Assembly: GCA_018065005.1 (NCBI GenBank)
Contig: JAGHUD010000047.1
Span: 1 to 52,610 of the forward strand
DNA from: Candidatus Physcousia equi
GTDB taxonomy: Bacteria > Bacteroidota > Bacteroidia > Bacteroidales > Bacteroidaceae
Length of the DNA: 52,610 nucleotides
Reading direction: 5' to 3'
Shown: positions 17,313 to 26,747 of the stretch, one piece after another
Layout: the number at the start of each line of letters is the position of its first letter
Numbering within the stretch: the first letter of the stretch is position 1
The notes under the pieces: generated by a model
What the model was told of the DNA's origin: nothing
Databases searched by the model: none
Seen by the model: the letters and a program-made list of their open reading frames with translations, nothing else
Program-made: the position numbers and the translations under genes

Positions 17313-18589
17313 TGTCATCTTACTTTACGAAAGCCCTCATGCCGCTGCTTCTCTTCTTCATTCTTGCTGCTCCTGCGGCAGCCAAGGATGAGAAGGAGAA
17401 GCAGATTCCGTTGAAGACGCTGCTGAAGCGCGCTCGCCAAGCCATCAAGGACAAGAAGGATTGGCGCAATCATGTGGTGCTGCTCGACAGCGCCTTCCAC
17501 CAATATGACATGACAAACGAGGAGCAAGCTGAGGTGCACTTCACGCAGGCGATGCTCTGTCTGGGACAGAATGAGGCTGAAAACCTCAAAGCCTATCTCA
17601 AACAGAAGTACGATACGGTTGTCTACTTCAGTTCGTTGCTCGATGCCACCTCCTACACCTTGCTTTGCGACAGCGTAGACAGACTGCCCAACCGAAAGGG
17701 GCGCATTGCGCAGCGCTATGCCAGCAAGAGTCGCAGCACGATGCTGCAGTGTCGGCCCAACCTCTATGTGGGAGCCCGGTTCTATCTGCGCAAGGGCGAC
17801 TATGCCAAGGCGCTACCTTTCCTCACACGTTATGTAGACATGGTCGGATGCGACTTGCTCAGGAGCCAAGACCATCTGAGTAGCGATACGCTGATGGCGA
17901 AGGCGTGCCTCTATGCCACGATCTCTGCCTACAACACCAAACAATACGGCAAAGCACTGCACTACATTGACCGAGCCATAGAAGGAGCAGAAGAAGCGAT
18001 GCGCCCCAAACTGCAGGAATACAAGGTGAGGTGCTATCAGGAACTCAACGACACCGCCCACTGGATGGATGAGGTATATGATGGATGCGAACGCTATCCC
18101 AAGCACGACTACTTCTTCTCTTCTCTCATCTCGCACTTCGAGCAGCACCAACAGTATGACTATGGCATAGAACTTGCAGACACGATGCTACATCGTGTTC
18201 AGGACATCCCGCTCTATTGGTACGCCAAGTCGCTGATGTATCTCCACAAAGAAGACTGGAACAACTGCATTGCCATGTGCGACTCGACTCTGGTGCGCGA
18301 CAGCCTGCATGCCGAAGCGCTCTACAACAAAGGCTTGTCGCAATTCAACGACGCCCTCGAATTTGCAGAAACGGCATGCTATGACCTCAAGCGTCCGCAG
18401 TGCAGAAAAGACCGAGCCATCCTGCTGCGCAAGTATGCTGCGGCACGCCCCACCTTCGAACGGCTGCGCCAGCTTCGCCCTGCCGAGAAGCAGCGATGGG
18501 GCGCTCCCCTCTATCGCATCTATCTCAACCTCAACATGGGGAAAGAGTTTGACGAGATGGAGCAACTGCTCAAAGGAGAAATAGAATAA
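17312..18589 (+). CDS. Exported TPR-repeat protein
   Basis: A 425-residue protein with a signal peptide (about residues 1-23, APAAA) and mostly helical sequence. Several segments have the TPR pattern of small and large residues, for example ARFYLRKGDYAKALPF, AYNTKQYGKALHYIDRAI and MYLHKEDWNNCIAMCD. TPR arrays bind protein partners. The start overlaps the upstream lipoprotein stop (TGATG). Lying directly before a sensor kinase that itself has TPR-like repeats outside the membrane, it may present a periplasmic signal to that kinase; this is inferred from position only. Confidence 0.75.
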   Translation: MSSYFTKALMPLLLFFILAAPAAAKDEKEKQIPLKTLLKRARQAIKDKKDWRNHVVLLDSAFHQYDMTNEEQAEVHFTQAMLCLGQNEAENLKAYLKQKYDTVVYFSSLLDATSYTLLCDSVDRLPNRKGRIAQRYASKSRSTMLQCRPNLYVGARFYLRKGDYAKALPFLTRYVDMVGCDLLRSQDHLSSDTLMAKACLYATISAYNTKQYGKALHYIDRAIEGAEEAMRPKLQEYKVRCYQELNDTAHWMDEVYDGCERYPKHDYFFSSLISHFEQHQQYDYGIELADTMLHRVQDIPLYWYAKSLMYLHKEDWNNCIAMCDSTLVRDSLHAEALYNKGLSQFNDALEFAETACYDLKRPQCRKDRAILLRKYAAARPTFERLRQLRPAEKQRWGAPLYRIYLNLNMGKEFDEMEQLLKGEIE

Positions 18590-18673
18590 ATGAAAGGAAA
18601 GAAAGCTGGAAGGATTAGTATATAATAAGGAAAGAAAGAAATCCAGAAAGAACAAAGGCACAACGCTTCGGGC

Positions 18674-21600
18674 ATGAAACAGTTATGGCTCATACCGCTC
18701 GTGCTGCTCCTCCTTGCCTGCAACGGAGGCAAACAGGAGCAAGCAAGGAGGACGGCAGACTCGCTTTGCCGCCAAGCCATACGTATGCGCTATGCCGATG
18801 CCGACAGCGCAGCCTCCTTGGCGCGGCATTCGATGATGGCAGACAAGAACTACGAGGAGGGGTACGGCAGGGCGCTCGGTGTGCTCGCCTACGAACGCTA
18901 CCAAAAGATGGACTATGCCCATGCCCTCAAGCTGCTCGACACCGTGCCCATGACCACCGACAACGAGATCACACTGCTCCAAGCCGACGTCATGCGCATG
19001 AAGGTGTGCCAACGCATCGGCGACGGCATGGGGTTCTTCCAGGCTCGAAGCAGGGCACTGCGCCACATCGACCGCATCGAGGAGGAGGCGACGCAGCTCA
19101 AGGAGATGGATGGCTACGTCTATTTGCAGGCATGGTCGGAATACCACATCATCGCTTCCACCTATTACTACTATCAGCAGCAAGACTCGCTTGCCAAAGC
19201 AGAGATGAGGCAGATAGAGGAACGAGACCAAGTGCTGAACGACACCACACAATGGCTCTACTACAGCTACATGATGGGGTCTGGCGGACTCGTCGAGGGC
19301 GACCCATGCGAGGTGGTGAAACAAGAATTTGACTACCTCATACACTGTTTCGCTATGGCACGACGCTGTCAGGTGACCTACTTCGAAGCCAATGCGCTGC
19401 AAGCACTTGCCGTGCGACTGAAGACGCCATCCGACCGCGCCATCATCCGCGATGCCTACCCCGACGCCTACACCATGCTCTATGGGCAGCACCTCAGCTG
19501 GATGGCTGAAGGCGTTCAACCCTCCGACTCACTCCTTCCGCTGGCATTGGCGGAGCATGCCTTGCAGCTTTTTCATGCCCACGGAGATTTGTTCCAAACG
19601 GCTTGTGTCTATCGCACTATAGGAGAAATCATGGCAGACATGAGCAACCACGAAGGGGCACTCTATGCACTCCAATGTGCCTTGGCTTGCGTGAACGAAC
19701 ACCACAAAACATACTATCCCTACAGCCAGGATAGCCTCAAACTGTGCGACGAAGCATTGCTCGGCGGAACCTTCACCTGCCAAGAAGGCAACGCAGGGAG
19801 CGCGGCACCCACGAGCATCGAGCGCAAGTGGATTGACGATCCTGACGTCATAACCGTGCCCGATTGGATGTCTGGCATCAGGCAGCAAATAAGTCTGCTT
19901 TACAGCGCTATGGGATGGAAGCAGGCGAGCGACTACAACCGCAACATCTACCTCGACATCCTCGAAAGCACCACGCAAAACCGCGAGATGGAGAGTCGCA
20001 TGCAAGAACTCGAAGAGGAGAACGAGGTGCAGCATCACCTTCTTGTGGCTGCCGCCTTGCTCTTCGTTTTTGTGGTGGTTCTCGTTGCCTACCTCTTTCT
20101 CACGATGAAGCGCCACAACGGAGGGAAGCACCTGAAAACGAAAGGCGAGAAGGGCACCGTGGTGCTGCGCCGCGACCAACAGCGACTGGAAGCGCTCTCC
20201 GAAGAGCTTGAGGAGGTGGAGGAGGAGTGCTGCTCCTGCGCCAAGCAGATTGAGTTGCAGAAAGAGCGCAACGTGGAGCGCCGGGCAAAGGTGGCGCTTG
20301 TGCAAGCCGTGACACCACTGCTCGACCGCATCATCCACGAGGTGAGACGCATGAAGCAAGAAGGACCCGAGAGCCAACGGTTGGCACACCGCTTGCAATA
20401 CGTATGCGAGCTGTGCGACCGCATCATTGCCTACAACGACATCCTGACACAATGGATAAAGATCGAACAGGGAAGCCTCTCGCTCCACGTCACCACGCTC
20501 CCCTTGGCACCACTCTTCCAACTGCTCCGTATGGGTCATTTCGCTTTCGACCAAAAGGGCGTGCAGTTCTCCGTTGCTGCAACAGACCTCCAGGTCAAAG
20601 CGGACGAGGCGCTCACCCTTTTCATGCTCAACACCCTGGCAGACAATGCCCGAAAGTTCACGCCTCCCGGTGGGCGCGTGAGCATCGAAGCTTCTGCCAC
20701 TGAGCAATACGTCGAACTCTCCGTGAGCGACACCGGATGCGGCATGAGCGAAGAAGACATACGGACGATCCTCTCATCTAAGGTCTATGATGCCAGCAAA
20801 ATCGGTTCCAACCACTCCGAAGGTAAGGGCCACGGTTTCGGACTCATGAACTGTAAGGGCATCATCGAGAAATACCGCAAGACGGCAGCCGTCTTCTCGG
20901 TATGCAGCTTCGGCATTGAGAGCAGGGTGGGAGAGGGTAGCCGCTTCTTCTTCCGATTGCCGCGCGTGCGATCGCTGCTCGTCTGGATGCTTGGCGCATG
21001 GTGCTTGCCACACGCTGCAAAGGCTACACCGCAAGCCCCAGCACCCCTGACCGACACCACTATGGCTCCGGCTTACTATGCAGCTTGCTTTCAAGCCAAC
21101 ATCGAGGGCAGACATGCCGATGCGCTCTGCTATGCCGACTCCGCCCTCTATGCCATCTCCAGCAAGCTGACACTTCAGGCTTCTGGAAGCGAACCTTACG
21201 AACTCACTGCGTTTGGCATGGGGGCACAATGGGATTTCCCGCTCATCATCAACCTGCGCAATGAAGTTGCTGTCGCCGCACTCGCCTTGCACGAGTGGGA
21301 CCTCTACGCTTACAACAACCGCATCTGCACCACCTTGCACAAACTCATCCATCAGGACCGCCAACTACCCACCTACTGCGACGAGCTCGAGCGAGCCCAA
21401 TCCATCAACAAGCAAACTACCGTTATCCTGGTTCTACTTTCGCTCCTTGCTGTCGGACTCTCGGCACTCATCATGCGCCGAAGGCACAAGCGGGCTGACG
21501 GTATGGTGGATGCGCTGCAAGAGCAGATCGACGACCGGCGCGACCAACATGCGCGCCTCAAGTTTGAGGAGCACCGACTATACGTCCATAATCAGGTTCT

Positions 21601-22327
21601 CGACAACTGTCTGAGCACCATCAAGCACGAATCAATGTTCTATCCCGCACGCATACGTCAACTGGCTGAGCGCAACTTGCAGCTTCAAAACACAACTTCG
21701 TGCACCGACAACCTCGGCGAAGGACAAGCAAACGGAGGGTTGCACAACGACGACATCGTGCAACTCAACGAACTCTCCGACTACTATCGCGAACTATACT
21801 CCCTGCTCTGCAGCCAGGCAGAACGCCAAGTGGCACACAGCGGGTACAGACGCGAAAACATAACACTCCCAGAGCTCACCCTTTCGGCACAAACGCAGTT
21901 CCGAAACGCAACCCGCAAGTTCCATTCGACTGCCAAACTACACATCTCCGAACACCAACCTGGCAACATGGTAACAGTCTGCGCAGACCGTTTGCTGCTC
22001 GCTCAACTCTTTGCACAGCTCTTCGCCTATCTTGTCCAGCAATTCACTAACGAGCTGAACTTCCAGCTCGACATCGAGATGCTGCAAGACAACAACAAAC
22101 AAGCCCAACTCCGCATCGTCTGCACCAGCAACGCCATGCACTTCAACGATACCCAAGCTCACGAACTATTCTATCCCGACCCACAGCGCATCCCGCTGCT
22201 TAGCGTCAAACAGATACTCAGAGACATCGACCAACTCAACAACAACCCTGGACTCCGACTCCTCGCAACACACCAGGCCATCATCTTCACGCTCCCTCTC
22301 TTTACAAATGAAAGGGAGATAGAATGA
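18674..22327 (+). CDS. Large hybrid-layout sensor histidine kinase (DUF5112/DUF5113 type)
   Basis: 1217 residues. It starts with a lipoprotein-like signal (LLLLAC, Cys16), then a helical TPR-like sensor region to about 445 and a membrane helix at about 453-477. A coiled coil (about 490-545) leads to a dimerisation helix with candidate phospho-histidine His555 (DRIIHEVRRMK). The ATPase domain has an N box (NTLADNARKF, about 655), DTGCGM (about 686) and GKGHGFGLMN (about 717). A second half follows: hydrophobic segment 766-783, helical region, membrane helix about 915-934, coiled coil and a C-terminal part resembling a degenerate kinase core without clear ATP motifs. The partner regulator is 66 nt downstream. 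Confidence 0.85.
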   Translation: MKQLWLIPLVLLLLACNGGKQEQARRTADSLCRQAIRMRYADADSAASLARHSMMADKNYEEGYGRALGVLAYERYQKMDYAHALKLLDTVPMTTDNEITLLQADVMRMKVCQRIGDGMGFFQARSRALRHIDRIEEEATQLKEMDGYVYLQAWSEYHIIASTYYYYQQQDSLAKAEMRQIEERDQVLNDTTQWLYYSYMMGSGGLVEGDPCEVVKQEFDYLIHCFAMARRCQVTYFEANALQALAVRLKTPSDRAIIRDAYPDAYTMLYGQHLSWMAEGVQPSDSLLPLALAEHALQLFHAHGDLFQTACVYRTIGEIMADMSNHEGALYALQCALACVNEHHKTYYPYSQDSLKLCDEALLGGTFTCQEGNAGSAAPTSIERKWIDDPDVITVPDWMSGIRQQISLLYSAMGWKQASDYNRNIYLDILESTTQNREMESRMQELEEENEVQHHLLVAAALLFVFVVVLVAYLFLTMKRHNGGKHLKTKGEKGTVVLRRDQQRLEALSEELEEVEEECCSCAKQIELQKERNVERRAKVALVQAVTPLLDRIIHEVRRMKQEGPESQRLAHRLQYVCELCDRIIAYNDILTQWIKIEQGSLSLHVTTLPLAPLFQLLRMGHFAFDQKGVQFSVAATDLQVKADEALTLFMLNTLADNARKFTPPGGRVSIEASATEQYVELSVSDTGCGMSEEDIRTILSSKVYDASKIGSNHSEGKGHGFGLMNCKGIIEKYRKTAAVFSVCSFGIESRVGEGSRFFFRLPRVRSLLVWMLGAWCLPHAAKATPQAPAPLTDTTMAPAYYAACFQANIEGRHADALCYADSALYAISSKLTLQASGSEPYELTAFGMGAQWDFPLIINLRNEVAVAALALHEWDLYAYNNRICTTLHKLIHQDRQLPTYCDELERAQSINKQTTVILVLLSLLAVGLSALIMRRRHKRADGMVDALQEQIDDRRDQHARLKFEEHRLYVHNQVLDNCLSTIKHESMFYPARIRQLAERNLQLQNTTSCTDNLGEGQANGGLHNDDIVQLNELSDYYRELYSLLCSQAERQVAHSGYRRENITLPELTLSAQTQFRNATRKFHSTAKLHISEHQPGNMVTVCADRLLLAQLFAQLFAYLVQQFTNELNFQLDIEMLQDNNKQAQLRIVCTSNAMHFNDTQAHELFYPDPQRIPLLSVKQILRDIDQLNNNPGLRLLATHQAIIFTLPLFTNEREIE

Positions 22328-22393
22328 AAAGTTACTCACACTATCGTCGATCCTCCAACTAAAGAAATCCAAAAAATCCCCTTTCCCTCTGAT

Positions 22394-23116
22394 ATGGACC
22401 ATTTCAAAGTCATCATCGTCGAAGATGTAAAACTCGAACTTAAAGGTACGGAAGAAATCTTCCGAACCGACATTCCCGAAGCTCAAATCATCGGAACAGC
22501 ACAAAACGAGAGCGAACTATGGAAACTCTTCCGCATCGAGGTGCCACAACTGCTGCTCCTCGACCTCGGATTGGGAGGGAGCACCACCGTGGGCGTCGAG
22601 ATTTGCCGCCAGGTGCGCTCGCGCTATCCCGACACCCATGTACTCATCTTCACGGGCGAGATACTCAACGAGAAGCTTTGGGTGGAAACACTCAATGCGG
22701 GTGCCGATGGCATCATACTGAAAACAGGCGAGATGCTTACACACACCGATGTGATGAACGTCATGGGAGGCAGACGTTTGGTATTCAATCAGCCCATTCT
22801 GGAGAAGATTGTGGCACGCTTCAAAAAAGCAGTCATGGGCGAAAGCGAACGAAGCGATGCTCTCATCGACTACGACATTGACGAATACGACGAGCGCTTT
22901 CTCCGACACCTTGCTCTGGGCTACACCAAGGACATGATTGCCCAACTCAAGGCTATGCCCTTTGGCGTGAAGAGTCTTGAGAAACGCCAGGCTGAACTCA
23001 TCAACCGCCTCTTCGCCTCAAACGAACGAACTGGCGTCAACGCCACACGACTCGTGGTGAGAGCTCTGCAGCTCCACATCATCGACCTCGACAACCTCAA
23101 ACCCGACGAAGAATGA
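22394..23116 (+). CDS. Response regulator, partner of the upstream kinase
   Basis: A 240-residue protein. Residues 1-125 form a receiver domain: acidic pocket VIIVEDVK, phosphoacceptor Asp57 in LLLLDLGLGG, conserved Thr/Ser in FTGE and Lys in ILKTGE. The C-terminal half (about 160-225) has a helix-turn-helix look (FLRHLALGYTKDMIAQL, then SLEKRQAELINRLF) like a divergent LuxR/NarL output domain, the DUF5932-type pattern known next to such kinases. It probably regulates transcription. It lies directly after the kinase and overlaps the next gene by ATGA. Confidence 0.85.
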   Translation: MDHFKVIIVEDVKLELKGTEEIFRTDIPEAQIIGTAQNESELWKLFRIEVPQLLLLDLGLGGSTTVGVEICRQVRSRYPDTHVLIFTGEILNEKLWVETLNAGADGIILKTGEMLTHTDVMNVMGGRRLVFNQPILEKIVARFKKAVMGESERSDALIDYDIDEYDERFLRHLALGYTKDMIAQLKAMPFGVKSLEKRQAELINRLFASNERTGVNATRLVVRALQLHIIDLDNLKPDEE

Positions 23117-23676
23117 GCAGATTGGCAAGAGGCATCCTCATCCTGCAACTCCTTCTCACATGCTCGCTCCCACTGGCAAGCTGGACGGCGTCTGCGCTCG
23201 GATGCTCGGTGCAGAACCTACTTGAGGGCGAGTCGCTGCGCTGGATCTTCACCCATATGCCAGATGTGCTCGGAGCCGAAAAACTACCCCTTGCCATCTT
23301 GTTCCTTTCTGCCATTGGCATGGTGCAAGAATGCGGTATCCTGAAGCCTGCATCCCTCCCTCTCTGGCGAGCCATAGTCTCGTTCGTGGCTCTGAGTGTG
23401 TTGCTCTCCCTGCCTGCCTTGTTGCCCCACAGCGCACTGCTCTCGGTGACTGGCAAGCTTGTGCCTTCGCCATGGTTCGCATTCCTTCCCTATGCTCTGT
23501 GTCTCAACATCATGATAGCTGCCTTCGTCTACAAACTCTCTGTTGGAAGGCAAGATGGGGAAAGAGGAATATCTGCGCTCCTCACGGCAGGTCTTCGCCG
23601 CAATAGCCTCTGGCTCTTCAACTTCATTCTGGGCCACGCCAACCTTATACTCTTGCAGCTCATCATGCAGTCTTGA
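23113..23676 (+). CDS. Small membrane protein, possibly AbgT-N-terminus-like
   Basis: 187 residues with about five hydrophobic segments (roughly 7-30, 58-75, 87-108, 118-140, 160-185). The layout, including SLRWIFTHMPDVLG near residue 42, recalls short Bacteroidetes proteins annotated as resembling the N-terminus of the p-aminobenzoyl-glutamate transporter AbgT, but I cannot verify that. The start overlaps the response regulator stop (ATGA), so the two are co-translated; it could be a membrane target or accessory of the two-component system. The function is unknown. Confidence 0.65.
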   Translation: MSRLARGILILQLLLTCSLPLASWTASALGCSVQNLLEGESLRWIFTHMPDVLGAEKLPLAILFLSAIGMVQECGILKPASLPLWRAIVSFVALSVLLSLPALLPHSALLSVTGKLVPSPWFAFLPYALCLNIMIAAFVYKLSVGRQDGERGISALLTAGLRRNSLWLFNFILGHANLILLQLIMQS

Positions 23677-23798
23677 TGATGGGTAATGTAGTTGCTCCAC
23701 CCCAACCCCCACACAACACGGACGCTCAATCCCTCTCTCCCTCCCAACACACACACAATCTCCCTCCCACCACACGAAACACACTCAAAGCTACGCAC

Positions 23799-26255
23799 AT
23801 GAACCTCAACGATCTCAACGAAGCACAGCAGGAAGCCGTACAATGCATCGACGCCCCCAGCCTGGTCATTGCCGGCGCTGGCAGCGGCAAGACGCGCGTC
23901 CTGACCTACAAGATTGCCTATTTGCTGGAGCAAGGATTCAAGCCATGGAACATCCTTGCCCTCACCTTCACCAACAAGGCTGCACGAGAGATGAAGGAGC
24001 GCATCGCTAAACTCGTCTCCCCTGAACTTGCACAAAGCCTCTGGATGGGCACCTTCCACAGCATCTTTGCCCGCATCCTCCGACGTGAGTGCTCCGTGCT
24101 TGGCTTCTCCTCCAACTTCACTATCTATGACGCCGATGACGCCAGGTCGCTCATTAAGACAATCATTCGCGAACTTAAACTCGACGATAAGACCTACAAG
24201 CCATCCACCATTGCCGCACGCATCAGCGATGCCAAAAATCGGCTCATCTTCCCTGATGCCTATCGCAGCAGCCACGACATCAAAGAGGCTGATTTCAAGG
24301 CGCGCATTCCTGCCACTGCCGACATCTACCTCCGTTACATGCAGAGATGCCGCCTCGCCGATGCTATGGATTTCGATGACCTCTTGCTCTACACATTCTA
24401 TCTCTTGGACCGCAACACACACATTCGCCTCAAATACGAACAGCTCTTTCACTTTGTGCTCGTCGATGAATACCAGGACACCAACTACGCCCAACACCGC
24501 ATCGTCCATCTGCTCACAGCGCAGCGACAGCGTGTCTGTGTGGTGGGCGACGATGCCCAAAGCATCTACAGCTTCCGCGGTGCAAATGTCGACAACATAC
24601 TTCACTTTAACAAAACCTATCAAGAGGCAAAGCTCTTCAAGCTCGAACGCAACTATCGCTCCACACAGTGCATCGTCAATGCTGCCAACAGCCTAATTGC
24701 CCACAACAGAAACCAAATACGCAAAAACGTATACAGCAAACAAAACAAGGGATGTCCCATCAGGCTCTATAAGTTGCAAAGCGACTTTGAAGAGAGCGCC
24801 GTTGTGGCCAACCGCATAGCCCTGCTCCACCAGCGTCAACACTATGCCTACAATGACATCGCCATTCTCTACCGCACCAACTCCCAAAGCAGAAGCTTGG
24901 AAGAGGCGCTCAGACGCCTTGCAATCCCTTGTCGCATCTATGGTGGATTATCTTTCTATCAGCGCAAGGAAATCAAGGATGCTGTGGCATACCTGCGCCT
25001 CTCGATCAACCCGCGCGACGAGGAGGCTCTCAAGCGCATCATCAACTACCCCACAAGAGGCATTGGCGACACAACGGTTGGGCGCATCCTCGCGTCAGCT
25101 TCCCAACATGGCGTCTCCCCATGGCAAGTGGTAGCAGACCCCACTCCCTATGGGCTCGCTCTGAACAAAGGGGCGCTTGACAAGCTGCAACGCTTCGCAC
25201 AACTCATCAGTTCCTTCCATCAGGTTGCGCTTACCGAAAACGCGCTCATCGCTGCCAAGCGCATCGTCATGGAGTCGGGACTCTCAGCCGACATCAACCG
25301 AGGGCACGAACCCGACGACATCGCACGCCAAGAAAACCTACAAGAACTCCTCGATGCCATCGCAGCCTTCGTCCAGGATCGTCAGGAGCAGGGCGAGCCA
25401 GCCTTGCTCGCAAACTATCTGCAAGAAATTGCTCTCCTCAGCGACCTCGACGAGGAGCATTCCGAAAAAGAGCATTCTGGCAGCGAACAGCGTGTCACGC
25501 TCATGACCATCCACTCGGCAAAAGGTCTCGAGTTCCCCATCGTCTTCGTGGTGGGACTTGAGGAGGAACTCTTTCCCAGTCAAAAGGCAGGAGAAGAGGG
25601 GCCGCGCGCTCTTGAAGAGGAGCGCCGCCTCATGTATGTGGCGATGACCCGAGCCGGCGAGCAACTCTATCTCTCATGCGCCTCCTCACGTTTCAGATTT
25701 GGCAAAACAAACTATGCCGCACCCAGCCGATTCATTAGGGAAATAGACCCTCAATACATCCAAGGCTCCGAACAAACCGCCAACACGAGCAGCGCCCACT
25801 CCATCCCCTCATGGGGCAGCCGCCACAGCGCATCTGCCGCGCAAGGCGCCAAGAGCTATAACCACGAGGCATCGTCCTTTGCAACCACATCACCCTCTGC
25901 AACCACATCGTCAACCACTGCTCCGCGCCACCTTCGCCGCGTGTCATCGCTTTCAAAAACCGATACTGCCTACCCTCAGGCTGCCCAAACCACAAGTACG
26001 CGGACTCCACAGAACACTCCAATCTCCCCTCTGCCGTCTCCACAACAACAGATGCCACCACCTACCACTCAACTCCACCCAACCTCTCCTCAGCTCAGTG
26101 TTGGCGCCCGCATCGAGCACCCACGATTCGGCAAAGGCAGCATCAGCCACATAGAAGGGGCTGGACTCGACACAAAGGCTACCGTACTCTTCGACAACGT
26201 TGGCACCAAACAACTCCTCCTTCGCTTTGCAAAAATTAAAGTCATCGAAAACTGA
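23799..26255 (+). CDS. pcrA: UvrD/PcrA-type 3'-5' DNA helicase
   Basis: An SF1A helicase for nucleotide-excision repair and replication-fork clearing. 818 residues from ATG 23799; the frame is open 42 codons further up, but that stretch is Pro/Thr/His-rich and unlike the family. Motifs: IAGAGSGKTRVL (Walker A), LVDEYQDTNYAQ (Walker B), DDAQSIYSFRGA, TIHSAKGLEFPIVFV (about 568) and VAMTRAGEQLYLS. Residues about 650-765 form a long Ser/Thr/Pro linker, more extended than usual. The end (GARIEHPRFGKGSI) is the PcrA-type C-terminal domain that contacts RNA polymerase. uvrD is an equally valid name. Confidence 0.94.
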   Translation: MNLNDLNEAQQEAVQCIDAPSLVIAGAGSGKTRVLTYKIAYLLEQGFKPWNILALTFTNKAAREMKERIAKLVSPELAQSLWMGTFHSIFARILRRECSVLGFSSNFTIYDADDARSLIKTIIRELKLDDKTYKPSTIAARISDAKNRLIFPDAYRSSHDIKEADFKARIPATADIYLRYMQRCRLADAMDFDDLLLYTFYLLDRNTHIRLKYEQLFHFVLVDEYQDTNYAQHRIVHLLTAQRQRVCVVGDDAQSIYSFRGANVDNILHFNKTYQEAKLFKLERNYRSTQCIVNAANSLIAHNRNQIRKNVYSKQNKGCPIRLYKLQSDFEESAVVANRIALLHQRQHYAYNDIAILYRTNSQSRSLEEALRRLAIPCRIYGGLSFYQRKEIKDAVAYLRLSINPRDEEALKRIINYPTRGIGDTTVGRILASASQHGVSPWQVVADPTPYGLALNKGALDKLQRFAQLISSFHQVALTENALIAAKRIVMESGLSADINRGHEPDDIARQENLQELLDAIAAFVQDRQEQGEPALLANYLQEIALLSDLDEEHSEKEHSGSEQRVTLMTIHSAKGLEFPIVFVVGLEEELFPSQKAGEEGPRALEEERRLMYVAMTRAGEQLYLSCASSRFRFGKTNYAAPSRFIREIDPQYIQGSEQTANTSSAHSIPSWGSRHSASAAQGAKSYNHEASSFATTSPSATTSSTTAPRHLRRVSSLSKTDTAYPQAAQTTSTRTPQNTPISPLPSPQQQMPPPTTQLHPTSPQLSVGARIEHPRFGKGSISHIEGAGLDTKATVLFDNVGTKQLLLRFAKIKVIEN

Positions 26256-26284
26256 GAAGCACCGCTGCTACTTCTACTGCCATC

Positions 26285-26423
26285 CAGCACTAACGCCCAA
26301 TCAACTCTGCCATTCCTCACCGCACAGCACTAACGCCCAACCAACTCTGCCATTCCTCACAGCACGCATTAGCGTCTCTGCCAACTCTGCCATTCCTCAT
26401 AGCACAGCACTAACGACTCTGCC
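26285..26423. repeat. 40-bp minisatellite, about 3.5 copies
   Basis: Units begin at 26285, 26325, 26365 and 26405, exactly 40 nt apart; the last is cut after 19 nt. The shared core CTCTGCCATTCCTCA is nearly invariant while the first part varies. It lies just after the helicase stop, between convergent genes. 40 is not a multiple of 3, which argues against it being coding. Confidence 0.88.
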
Positions 26424-26443
26424 TATGAAAGAAATGGAAGAAA

Positions 26444-26471
26444 GAAGGGCGCGTATCATGACGTGCCCTTC
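26444..26471 (-). terminator. Possible weak terminator hairpin
   Basis: A 10-bp stem (26444-26453 with 26462-26471, nine pairs and one wobble or mismatch) is followed on the minus strand by the T-rich TTTCTTCC. It could stop read-through from aroE towards the helicase gene. Confidence 0.35.
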
Positions 26472-26747
26472 AACGAAAAATGAATTAGAGCAGAAATCGA
26501 AGCTACTTGAAGCCAAATTTCTGTTTATGATTTCCATCACGTAGACTGTCATCTCCCCCTATCCAAGTGCTGCTCCACCATGAAAAAGGAAAGTGTTTCG
26601 TTCTTCTGGTAGCACTTTATGAGCGTTACGAACTCGGTGCTCACGGGCGTTAAGGCGGGCTGTCGTGTCAGAATCCATTGACCGCCGCCCTTGCGTTGAA
26701 GTGGGCAGAGCGAAGAAAGATGCGTGATGCGAAACGAGGGCTTTGCG
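26472..26747. other. Gene-free stretch downstream of aroE
   Basis: A minus-strand frame (open from 26809 to 26549) spans this region and overlaps the end of aroE by 62 nt, but I recognise no protein in it. A 14-bp imperfect inverted repeat (26720-26733 with 26742-26755) contains the aroE stop codon and could act as a terminator stem for aroE on the minus strand, where TCTTTCTTC follows. Confidence 0.4.
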
